Below are positions 7,695-17,200 of a DNA stretch of 19,459 bases, piece after piece. The notes under the pieces are model-generated. The model had not been told where the DNA came from, searched no databases, and saw only the letters and a program-made list of their open reading frames with translations. Every line of letters starts with the position of its first letter. Within the stretch, counting starts at the first letter, position 1. The stretch is from the NCBI GenBank assembly GCA_002887195.1, contig PJAB01000884.1:1-19459 (forward strand). Direction: 5' to 3'. Origin of the DNA: Chrysochromulina parva. Taxonomy: Eukaryota > Haptophyta > Prymnesiales > Chrysochromulinaceae. A program made the translations under genes and the position numbers.

Positions 7695-10600
7695 TCAACC
7701 CTCTGATTCCTCGCCTCTACCGTCCCCGTCGCTCTCCTCCTGCTCTGGTGGCGGTGACTTGGCCCTCGCCCTCTGCGCCATCTGCGCGAGTGGGTCGAAG
7801 AATTCGACGTGCTGCGGTTCGAGATCACTGTTCTCGATGCGCACCTGCAGCAGCACCAAGCTCACACGATGCCAGGTGAAGGTGAAGCGGTATTCGCCGT
7901 CCTTGCAGTCCTCCACATTCGCCGATAATGGAACGCCCGTCGTCTCGCCGTTTCTCTCCACCTGCTGCACGCGCGCCATGACGTTTGCACCGCCCCTGCA
8001 CAGCCGGTTTCCAAACTGGTCGAACGCCGTCAGCGTCGCACTGAAGGGTCGGTTATTCGAGTACGGATCGTAGATGGGCGCACGGCTGGGCATGCTGATG
8101 ACGCAGTTCGGGGCGTCCGCTGGGCCAGGCGTGACCGCGAAGACGAGTGGCGACTCGCCGAGGATCTCGTGCCCGAGCATGATGGCGATCCGGTATTCGC
8201 CCACGAGCATCGGGTACAGAGCAGGTTGGTAGGACACCAAGCACTCTCCGAGGGCGTCCGAGACGCGCGTGACCGACAGAGGACGCTCAGCGTCGGGCGC
8301 GTGCGCGACGATGCCCAGTGCCTTCAGCGCTCTCTCATTAGCGGGGGTCGTGTTCCCGTACTCGTCGCGGAGCTGCACACGGAAGCTGATGTCGGCGGGA
8401 CCCGCGGCCATCGTGAGCGTTCCCGACTTGAGCGGCTCGGGCGCGCAAATGATCGATGTGGCCGCGCTAGGGCGGCAGGGCTGCACGTTCAGCGCGAGCG
8501 GCGAGCCTGGCAACTGCTCGCGTGCGGCGCGCCCACCTCCCCGGCCCGTGAGCTCGACCCACACGTGCAGCTCAAAATCTCCCGCGCGCTCGGCGACCAA
8601 TGCGAGGCTGTACTCGTCCGCCTCAAGCCAACTGCCCTCAAAGGGCATCGACTCTATGATCGAGTCGAAGCCGAGGCGGAGGCCGGCTAGGACACCGCAG
8701 TGCCCTGCTCGCAGGGGTACGTGCGGCTGGCGCGGAACGAGCTGCTGCTGCTGCTGCTGCTGCTGCTCCTGACGAAACTCCTGACGAAACTCCGGCAGAT
8801 TGACGAGCTCTTGAGACTCTCGCGGGAGCTTCGTCAGACCGTTCGCCTTGGCTGCTGCTCGCCCCTTATTGCCGCTGCCGCTGCCGCTGCTGCCGCTGCC
8901 GCTGCTGCCCTTGCCGCTGTCGACGATGGCGATGCCGAACACGGCGTTCGTCTGCGATAGTGGCAAGCCGTGCGGCGGCCGCAGCCGGTTGCCAAACGCG
9001 TCGAAGCAGCGTATGCACAGACGCACGGGCTCGCCAGCGTTGGCTGCCTGGAGCCCTTCGCCCGTCAGTTGGAAGCGCGCCACGTCGGGCGGCGCCGCAC
9101 TCACACGGAGGTGCACGGGTGACCGGAGTACCTCGAGGCCATCGAGGCTCACCTGTGGGGAAGGGGCGCGCCGTGGTGAGCACTTGCATGCAAGGCCTCC
9201 TCACTCGAGGCCATCGAGGCTCACCTGATGAGGGAGGCAATCAGAGGTCATCAGTGGCAAGAAGTGGCAATCAGCCATCGAGGCTATCGAGGCTCACATG
9301 TAGCCGATGGCGGCCACTGCGCGTGGCGAGCCATGCAAAGGTGTAAGTGCCATCGCCGCGGTCGATGAGCTGTGTTTCCACGTCCGGACCCGGGCTGCTC
9401 ACGACGACTGCTCCGCCGCCGCGCACGCATCGGTTGCCCAGCGCGTCGCACGTGACCACCCGCACGCTCCGCGAGAGGCTACCCGCCTCGCTCACGACGA
9501 TCTCGCCCTCGAGCAGCTCGACGTGCGTGTGGCGTGCCGACGGGAGGCCGGGAAGCACACGTAGCGAGAATGGGCATCCTGGGAGCAGCGCTGCCTGATG
9601 ACGTAGACCCACGTACAACTTGTACGAGCCCGCGCGGCCTATCGAAAAGGGCAGCGTGTGCTCGGGCTGCACTTGGCCCTTGGCGTACAGCGTGCCTGGG
9701 TAGAGCGACCCGATGGCGAAGCCTATGCCCTCGGGGTCCTCCTCGAGCTCGTGAGCGTGACTGGGGCCCGCGCCTGGCGGCTTGGGGCTCAGGGGAAGGA
9801 AGAGCAACTCCTCACGTTCAGCAGTTGTCGCCGCCGCTGCGTCGGCCGTCCTCTGAGTGCTCTCCTCTGCCTGCTCGAATGGCATCGTCTCCTCCGGCAC
9901 GCCTCTCTGCTTCCCCTCGGTAGCGCCAGCAGCAGCGCCCGACTCAGCAGCGCCAACGCCAGCGGCAGCAGCAGCGCCAGCAGCAGCAGCAGCGCCAGCA
10001 GCACCAGTGCGCTCGCTCGCAACTGCTGTTCCGGCTCCTGCCCGCGGCAACGGCGCCGTCTCGGGCATCGGCGCCGTCTGGGCAGGCGGACGCGGCGGCG
10101 GCGACGACGGCCGCAAACTCCCCATCCGACGCTCCCAGAGTCGCCGATGGCGCTGTCGCTCGGCCGCCCCGAGCCGCAGCAAGGCAAAGCCTCGGCGTGG
10201 CGATCCGGACCAGTAGCGTGAGCTACTGAGCCGATGGCTGTTGGGCGAAAGTGGCGCCCATGAAGTCGTACTGGTTCCGGCGGCTATGCTGTCCTCGGAA
10301 GCATGATTGCGGCCCGAGGGGATCTGTTTCTGAGGGGATTGCGGTCGCCCTGCGCTGCCCTGTGGGCTATGCTGTGGGCTATGCTGTGGGCTATGCTGCG
10401 GAGGGGCCCTCTCCGTCTGCTGCGGCTGCCGAATCGGAAGTAGCACTCCGTGCTCGAGCGACGCCTCGCTCCATTTCGTATGCTGTGCCGCCTCTGCGCA
10501 TGCAGCACGCATACAGCGCGCATGCAGCGCGGCCTCATCCCCCTGCGCTGGTGTTGCCTTAACCGCTGCAACCTTGTCCGCTGTCGCCTTCTCGGCGGCC

Positions 10601-12255
10601 ACCCTTTCCGCCTCCTCGGCCGACGCCTTCTCAGCCGCCACCTTCTCCGCTGCCGCCTTCTCTGCTGCCACCTTGTCAGCTGCCGCCTTCTTAGTCGCCT
10701 TCTCGGCCGAAGGGGTTCGTCGCCCCACGCCGCCACGAGCGTTGTGTTGAGCACGCTTCTCAGTTCGCTTCTCTTTCTGTGGAAGGATCTGTGGAAGATC
10801 CTTCTTCAAGGCCTCCGCCATCTCGACCAGCCCGCGCGTCGGCGCCGTCACGGGCGCTGGTCGCGCGAGCGCCTGCGTCCGTCGCACCGCGCGCCCTCGA
10901 GCGCATGCCTGAATGCGCTTGGCTAGTCGCAAGATGGCGGCCTGATGCCTTCGGCAGAGGATGCCGCGAAAGATGGACTGGATGCGCAGGGCGGCACGCG
11001 TCGGCTGGCTTGGTGTCGGGCGTGGTAGCTGGAAGCATGAGCGCAGCATCGGAGCGACGGGCGTTACAGTCGGCAACGGTCCACTGCTTGAAATGCTGGC
11101 GGCTCCGCCAACGCCTCCGGGGGCAGAGGCACTCTCGTCCCAAATCGGGTCCCAGACCACCCAGCAGTCGACCTCCTCTGAGTGAGTGGGTTGGCCGAAG
11201 GCGTCGCGGAACGCGATCGTCAATCGGGTGGGTTCGCGCGCCTGCACGACGAGGTGTGCACCGGGCTTGGCGCCCGACGCGTGCATGTGCGCATATGAGC
11301 TCGCCTGCGCCTGAGCCTGCACTGGTGGCATGCAGCTCGCCTGCGCCTGCACAGATAGCAGCACGCAGTGGGGCGCGCTCGGCTGTGGTCGCTGCACGAG
11401 GAGTGCGATCGGCGAGCCAGCAACCTTCGCACCGTGTAGGCTCACGCACACCGAGTACGTGCCCGAGGTCGACAGCTTGAACTCGACCGCGTATCGGCCA
11501 TCACCTGTGTCGGTCACGCGTGCATGCGCATGCGACGGCCCACGCACGCCCACGACGAAGGGGTCGCCACCGGACGACAGGGGGGAGTCGAAGGCATCTC
11601 GAGCCACGATGGTGAAGCTGACGAGTTGACGAGCATTGACGACAGCGTCGAGGCCTTCGATGGTACTCTGCGATGCAACGGCTCTGGTCTCGTGCGGTCG
11701 GCGTCGCAAGCGCTCCGACGAAGCGCCTGCTCGGAAGCTGGGCGTGCCCGAAACCGGCTGCGACGACACGGAGCGCATGCTAGGCTGCTGCTGCGAGTTC
11801 TGTCGTGTGCTGGTCATCACCCCGTCGAGCCCAAAGTCAGCTGGTGGCTGCTTCACCATCAGCGTTGGATGCGCCGCCCCCTTCTGCGGCTGCCAAGCCA
11901 TGCGAGGCGCTGCCGATGGTGCGGAGGCCGACGACGGCATGAGAACTGGCGGTCGCTGCGTCCTGGGAGCGGGCGGCGCGGGGGCTGGCGATGGCGCTGG
12001 CGGTCGGCGTCGGGAGCGCTCCGATGAAGCACCGGATCGGAAGCTGGGCATGCCTCCTGGTTGCGACGACACGGAGCGCATGCTGTGCTGCTGCTGCTGC
12101 GAGCGTCGTGCGCTTGTGACCATCACATCGGACCCACAATCTGCGGCTGGCGGCTTCACCTTTAGCGTGGGATGCGAAAGCTTCCGCGGCTGTCCAGCCA
12201 TGCGAGACGCTGCCGCAGAAGCGGCAGCCGACGGCGTCGGCGTGTTGTCTGTCAT
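7695..12255 (-). CDS. Filamin/ABP280-repeat protein with IQ motifs, two exons
   Basis: Exons 12255-9298 and 9152-7695 join to about 1471 residues. The start is the first ATG (12255); the open frame extends 66 nt further to a TTG. Six filamin-type Ig repeats can be read: about 200-287, 340-905 (split by an insert), 915-1005 (spanning the splice), 1007-1205, 1215-1325 and 1335-1440. Hallmarks are DAFGN, DALGN, DEYGN and DQFGN turns, and GSPxxLxV ends. The insert in repeat 2 carries two IQ motifs (IQSIFRGILCRR, IQACARGRAVRR; about 422-462), an AEK-rich coiled coil (about 511-562) and low-complexity Ser/Pro/Ala sequence. Repeat 4 holds a polyQ insert. The Ser/Arg-rich N-terminus holds a duplicated segment; there is no actin-binding CH domain. 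Role inferred: cytoskeletal scaffold binding calmodulin or myosin light chains. Only 88 bases separate its ATG from the exostosin stop. Confidence 0.85.
8741..8767 (-). repeat. CAG/polyglutamine run in filamin repeat 4
   Basis: An uninterrupted CTG run on the plus strand reads CAG on the coding strand and gives about eight Gln after FRQEFRQE, itself a small tandem duplication. It sits in a loop insert inside an Ig-like repeat and is likely length-variable. Confidence 0.85.
9130..9297 (-). repeat. Three copies of the splice-boundary sequence
   Basis: The word GTGAGCCTCGATGGCC, or a one-base variant, begins on the minus strand at 9297, 9224 and 9152: at the donor, mid-intron and first downstream exon base. 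Spacing is 73 and 72 nt. The first copy has ATAGCC instead of ATGGCC. Copies two and three continue identically through CTCGAG. Confidence 0.9.
9153..9297 (-). other. Intron in the filamin gene, with internal AG|GT
   Basis: The 145-nt segment runs from GTGAGC (9297) to CCTTCCCCACAG (9153). It carries in-frame stops, and its removal restores a canonical filamin end (HRLHV|SLDGLEVLRSPVHLRV, with the junction before the V codon). The central point (CATCAG|GTGAGC at 9225/9224) is itself both a 3' and a 5' splice-site match, dividing the intron into 73 and 72 nt. Removing only one half leaves a stop codon, so both must go, in one or two steps. Confidence 0.85.
10360..10398 (-). repeat. 12-bp tandem repeat encoding HSPQ units
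   Basis: TGTGGGCTATGC on the plus strand is repeated three times and encodes HSPQ-HSPQ-HSPQ in the insert of the filamin protein. It is an in-frame coding microsatellite in disordered sequence. Confidence 0.85.
11700..12212 (-). repeat. Duplicated ~306-bp segment at the filamin protein N-terminus
   Basis: Two in-frame copies with a period near 306 bp encode RMAxQPxK, HPTLxVKxPPAD, SMRSVSSQP, PSF(R)xGASSER and RRRP. Landmark CGCTCCGA lies at 11711 and 12017. The copies are clearly diverged but conserve the Ser/Arg cores, which suggests constraint on short linear motifs such as phosphorylation or docking sites (inference). Confidence 0.85.
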
Positions 12256-12343
12256 GACTTTAGCGCTTCGAGTTTTGGTCGGTTTGGGGGTAACTATTTC
12301 GCGATGGCCGATGCATGCCAACGAAGCCTCGATAGCCTCTCAC

Positions 12344-13810
12344 TCACCACCTACTACCCGTCCCGGGTGCTACATAAATCCTTTTCGATGCTGGACGATC
12401 ACTAAAACCCGGGTGTCGTCGCACCGAGGCCGCATCATTGTATGGGCACAAGGTTGGGTCGTCGACCGTGTTGTTCTTCAAGTAGGGGCTCTTGGGTCGG
12501 GTCATCGTGAGGTCGCAATTCTTGGAGCGGTGCTCGATCTCGCGCAGTAACCCCCACACAATGCCCTCGGGATTGCGATCGGAGTCGAGGTACGCACCGA
12601 AGACGGCGCGCGCGTTCCGACGCGTCGTCTCGAGCGCTTCCGCTCCTTCCGAGTGCCACCGGAGCAACCAGTTCTTCGTCTCTTCCATGCATGCCTCGCG
12701 GTTCTTGCCGCGCACGATCGGCCCCAGCCAGAGCGACGTCGCTCGCCAGTCGATGGAAAGCGGGAATGGCAGCGAGGTGGTGAAGCTGTGGCGATCGGAG
12801 GTCATCCGGTAATACGAGCGCACAAGCACGGGGACGCAGCCGGCAGACATGACGTCGAAGAGCCGCCGCGAGGAGGGCACATCACCCGAGGGCACCATGC
12901 ACATCGATGCCGCCCGGTAGCTCCGCGCCGTACGTGCGTATGAGTCCCGGCTGTATGCCGACCGGTTGGACCCGCGTGTCATCTCGCCTGCCCGCGTGTC
13001 AACGGGCACGCTCCCGTTCAGGCGGACTCGCTCGAGCAGCAGCAGCATGGCGTCACGCAGCCCGTGGTCGTACCGCCCCAGACCGCCGTGGAACATCAGG
13101 CCGGAGCGAGCGCTGAGCAACGCGCGGCCATCGCCGATGCCATCGCCCAAGATGAAGGTTTGGCGCGGCGCCTGTCGTTTGGTTTGTCCGCCGTCATCGT
13201 ACGCGAGGGAGTGCGGATAAAAGGGGATTGTCACGCCACGGCGGTAGGCATGGGCGAAAGACTGCGGCAGCTTGCCGAAATCACGTGCGAAGAAGGGATC
13301 ACACGAGGCGACTATCAGGTTGCCACGCCCGAGGGTATTCATGAGCGGCACGCCCAGTTCATTGGCGGAGCACGAGCAATGCAGCAGCAGAAAGGGCCTC
13401 TCGCGTTCGACAAAGAGCGTCAGCTTCGCCAGCTCCGCTGCGAGCACGCCCATTCGCCGTCCATGTGCCTCCTCTCCGCCGCTCACGAGGGCCAGCACGT
13501 AAGAAGCAAATGGCAGCGCGCCAATGACGTGCAGCTCGGCCGCGTTTGCATCGAATGTGCGAAGTGGATGTCGCTCGAGGGCCGCCATGATTGGGATGTC
13601 CGACAGGTACTGCGCCTCACCAACGGGCAGCGCCACGTCCATACGCTGTCCCGCTGTCCGAGCGTGAAGTGCGGAGAGCACGTCGCTGAAATTGAAGGCA
13701 CCGTGGCCATGGATGAAATAGCGCAGACCCGGCAGAGGCGGATTCAACAGCGGCGTTGCGCCATCGGAGCACAAGGCGTCTGTGCAGCGCACGTTGCAGC
13801 GCGACAGCAT
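12344..13810 (-). CDS. Exostosin-like glycosyltransferase (GT47 family)
   Basis: This 488-residue protein has a Cys-containing N-terminus (CNVRCTDALC) followed by an exostosin fold: YFIHGHGAFNFSDV near 31, the acceptor-side half, then the nucleotide-sugar half with MVPSGDVPSSRRLFDVMSAGCVPVLV (split here as MVPSGDVPSS, RRLFDVMSAGCVPVLV; residues about 309-335) and LPFPLSIDW near 350. These match the exostosin signature xPxGDxxSSxRxxDxxxxGCIPV. Family members transfer sugars from UDP-sugars onto glycans in the Golgi. Unusually, no signal anchor is visible: the frame has a stop 24 bases upstream of the ATG, so either a 5' exon is missing or the protein is soluble. The ATG at 13810 is about 100 bases after a TATA-like element. 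The stop codon overlaps a GGTGAGT donor match, so a further 3' exon is possible. Confidence 0.85.
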   Translation of the reverse strand: MLSRCNVRCTDALCSDGATPLLNPPLPGLRYFIHGHGAFNFSDVLSALHARTAGQRMDVALPVGEAQYLSDIPIMAALERHPLRTFDANAAELHVIGALPFASYVLALVSGGEEAHGRRMGVLAAELAKLTLFVERERPFLLLHCSCSANELGVPLMNTLGRGNLIVASCDPFFARDFGKLPQSFAHAYRRGVTIPFYPHSLAYDDGGQTKRQAPRQTFILGDGIGDGRALLSARSGLMFHGGLGRYDHGLRDAMLLLLERVRLNGSVPVDTRAGEMTRGSNRSAYSRDSYARTARSYRAASMCMVPSGDVPSSRRLFDVMSAGCVPVLVRSYYRMTSDRHSFTTSLPFPLSIDWRATSLWLGPIVRGKNREACMEETKNWLLRWHSEGAEALETTRRNARAVFGAYLDSDRNPEGIVWGLLREIEHRSKNCDLTMTRPKSPYLKNNTVDDPTLCPYNDAASVRRHPGFSDRPASKRIYVAPGTGSRW

Positions 13811-13906
13811 GATGATGCAGGCGGGACGATCTCACTCGGACGCCATACGACGCATGAAGTGAGGATACACATCTTGGACGTTCAAAACAATCGAGATTGC
13901 ATGCGT

Positions 13907-13924
13907 GTTATAAATTTATAAATC
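13907..13924 (-). promoter_or_regulatory. TATA-like element of the exostosin gene
   Basis: The minus strand reads GATTTATAAATTTATAAC, the most AT-rich run in a very GC-rich window, about 100 bases upstream of the exostosin ATG. A start site some 30 bases downstream would leave a 5' UTR of roughly 65-80 bases. Assigned by position and composition only. Confidence 0.5.
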
Positions 13925-14060
13925 ACACCTAAACGAATGCGCGTAGTAGGGCGAGAGGCCCTTCGCGAGCTTGAAGCATGCGTGAATTAACACGACAGAC
14001 GCGACAACCGGTGCTACGGCACTGTTACTGCCCGCTCATGCGTGTGTTTGAGCTTTGACC

Positions 14061-14094
14061 AATCGCGGCCCATGTCGCGGCCTTATCGCGGCCC
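14061..14094. repeat. Short TCGCGGCC(C) repeats upstream of exostosin
   Basis: AATCGCGGCCCA, TGTCGCGGCCTT and TATCGCGGCCCA lie in tandem with spacing near 12 and 13 bases. In a promoter position for the leftward exostosin gene this could be a transcription-factor cluster; that reading is inference. Confidence 0.4.
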
Positions 14095-14252
14095 ACATAC
14101 GATAGGATGAGGGTGTTTGGTTCCTGGATTCGCCCACCATTGACTAGTATTTCTAGTAGAGCTCACACTTCTGACTCGACTTGATTTCGAATTCAGTGCC
14201 AAAGCAAACGTCTGCAAAATTGCAAACACAGACCGGAAGAGTTCTCACGCTC

Positions 14253-17200
14253 TCACGCCCAGTGAAAGTCCTTCTTGACCTGCGTGTACAGCCCATTGAG
14301 CGCCTTGATGGCCTCCTCGGCGCGCGGGTGCTTGCACTTGTCGGGATGGATAATGAGGCACACCCTGGACCAGGGCACCTTGAAGGCGTTGGACTCGGGG
14401 CTCGTGGCAGAGGGCAGCCCAAGCATGTCCGCAAGCCGCGTGCTCGCGGGCGCGTGCACCTGCGTGCGGTACGCGATCTGCAGGATGCGCTCGATCGCCT
14501 GCTCGGGCGTGAGGCTCGTCGTGGGCCCCGCAGGCGGCGGTGCGGCGGCGGGCCGAGCGGACGCGCCCGCGGGCCGAGCGGAGGCGGACGCGTCGCCGCC
14601 CCCGACGCCGCCTCCAGAGCCGCCTCCGAAGCCGCCTCCAGAGCCGCCAGCACCCCAGTCGCGACGCGGCGGTGGCGGTGGCGGCGGCGGCTGCCGAGGC
14701 GGGGGCGGTGGCGCTTGGCGCTGCGGCGGCGGCGGCGGGCGCCGGGGCGGCGGCGGCTCGCGCGGCGGCTCGGGATCCTCGGCAGCGCTCACGTCGCCTG
14801 GCACGTCTGCCCATTGGCACGGCTCCGCATCCGCACCGGTTGCGCTAGGCCCGCCAGCCGCGCCGTTCCCACCGCCGCCGGCCCCGGCAGACCCACCGCC
14901 TCCCCCTCCACCGCCTCCCCCTCCACCGCCTCCCCCTCCTACGCCGCGTGCCGCTTCGGCCGCATCAGCCGACACGCCTGCATCCGAATCGGCCGCCGCG
15001 TCGGCCCACATCCCGTCGTCGACCGCTGCCCGGCGCAGCGCGCACAGCTGCTTCGCATAGTCCGCCACATTCTTGCGCAGCCTCTCGAGCAGCAGCTCGT
15101 CCGCGGTGGGTAGCGGCGCCGGCGGCGCGACGCCCGAGGCGGCGGCGCTGTGCTGGGCGCGCGCGAGGGTCGCCTGGTACAGGACGACCTGAACGCGCCG
15201 CTCTGGCTCAGGCAGGCGCGCGTGTCCCATGAAGCGAACGGCGCGCCCCACGCGCTGCAAAAAGTCGACCGCGTTCGGCGGCACGTCGACGAGGAGTAGC
15301 CTGCGTACACCGAGGAAGGAGACGCCCTCGCCGCACTCCTTGGCGTCGGCCACCATCACGCGCGCGGCGCTGTCGGGCCGATTGAACTCGCACAGCGCGC
15401 ACGGGCAGCGCGAGGCGAGGGCGAGGCCCTCGTCGTGCGCGAGCCCGAGCAGCGGCGCGAGCGCCTCATCGTTGCGCTCTGTAAAGGTGCGAGCTGCGGG
15501 GAATCCTCGTACTCTCGAGGGGCCGAGGGCCGTCGCGAGCATACGCAAGAGCAGCGTGTACCCATGCAGCCGGTGCACCACGACGAGGGTCTTGAGGCCA
15601 TGCGGCCCATGCTGCACGTCGTGCACCACGGCCTGCAGCTTACTTGCGTACCCGAGAGCCCTTCGCCGCTGGGCCGCCGAACGAACCGGCACCTCACCAA
15701 ATGAGCGCCTGAGCAGGTTGCCACTCTGCCCTAGCACATAGGAGGACGTACGAGCCTGGCCCGCGAACGCGGCGCTCTGGCCGAGGGAGCAAAGCTTGGA
15801 GAGCCGCTGCAGCTCGGCTACAGGGAGCGACTCGACGTGGCGGCGGCTGATCACCTCAGCCGCGGCCGCGGGGAACCGCGCATGCACCGCCTCGCGCACA
15901 TGGTGCTCGTATTCGGCCTTGTGCCCGCCCACCTTCTTCCACCTTGAGTACCCGTATCGGAAAGGATCGTCGTCAGGCCCGCCCTCGTGCGCAAAGTTGC
16001 GAAGGCGCACGCGGCGCACCATCGTCTCGGGCACGCACGCCGGCACGCCCGCCGGGATGAGGGCCGGGAAGACTGCCTTGGGCGTGTCGTTGTAGAATGA
16101 GAGGAATCCCTCGTCATTCAAGTCGGCCCAGCGCAGGCCTTTGATGATGTTCTTGAGGTCGGCAGCTTGCGTGGGCTCGTCGCACAGCGGCGTGCCCGTG
16201 AAGCCGAGTACGACCGAGTTCTCTGCCGCCTTGAGAAGCGTGCGCAGATTGAGAAGCATCTGCATACGCAGCGGGCTGCGCAGGATCTCGTCGGAGGGAC
16301 GAACCAAGTTGTGCACCTCGTCCATCAGGATGACCTTGTTCGAGAACGGGTTGCCCTGCGCGTTGCGGAACTCCGGGTACCCGCCGTTCCGTGGCAGCGG
16401 CTTGCCGTACTTCGTCCGGCCTGCATAGCCGTCCGGGCACTTGAAGACCGCGCTCGGGTTGTCGCCGAGGGCCGAGCGGCCGCCCGCCATCGTGTACGAA
16501 AAGGCACGTAGCGGCGCCGACGGCAGGTCCGGGTGGCGCAGGAACTCGTCGCGCACCTGGCCGTTACGCAGGATGCCGAGCAGCTCGAGGCCGCGCCGCG
16601 CATCGCCGTGCGTGCTATGCACGTGGCCCTTTGGCTGCGGCAGCTGGGCGCGACCGCTCTCGACCATGTCGAGGTACGCGGCGTACCTATTCGGGAACGC
16701 CGGGTTACGCACCTCGCGGTAAAAGTTCTTACACACGGCCGTCGTCGGGAAGATGAGCAGCTTCGGCCGCTTGTCCTTGAAGTACGCATTGGCCACCTGG
16801 AGCATTGTCGCCGTCTTGCCGCTCCCCGTTCGGTGGACGATGAGCATGCGCGGGCAGCTACCGAGGACCTCGGGCCGGCACAGGTACGCTACCGTCTCCT
16901 GGTAAGGCTGGAGCCTCGGCTTGGGCAGCTTATGCGGCACCCAGCGCGCCGGCTGTAGCTCCTGCGGCGGCAGCACGCGTTCGTTGCTCGGCACGCCGTC
17001 CCGGCGCATGCGTGCGCGCGCAAAGGCGTTGAAGCCCTCACGCCCCGGGGGCACGTACCCCGGCTCGTCGGCCCAGCTCGGAGGCTGCGTCGAGCGCCGC
17101 GCGCGCAGCTCCTCCTCATCCGCCGCGCCCGCCGCCCCAGGCCCAGCTGCCGCCGCCGCCGCACTGGCAGCTTCGTCACTCTCCGCATCCACAGAAACCA

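Larger units (their letters stand above)
13811..14252. other. Intergenic region between exostosin and helicase genes
   Basis: Both flanking genes run leftward, so this holds the helicase 3' end and the exostosin promoter. It is AT-richer than the genes. Besides the TATA-like run it contains three TCGCGGCC-type repeats at about 14064-14092 with a CCAAT-like word just before them (GACCAATCGCGGCCCA), and a short inverted repeat ACTAG-TATTT-CTAGT at 14143-14157. No gene is seen. Confidence 0.55.

Noticed and set aside
9153..9297. Frameshifted pseudogene reading of the filamin locus
   Set aside because: Canonical GT and AG ends and an exact restoration of the filamin repeat make an intron the simpler explanation.
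11636..12550. 304-codon plus-strand open frame
   Set aside because: It overlaps the filamin start and the exostosin end on the other strand and shows no domain; GC-rich codon bias explains it.
13064..13921. 285-codon plus-strand open frame
   Set aside because: It is antisense to the exostosin domain, which has the recognisable signature, and ends inside the AT-rich promoter.
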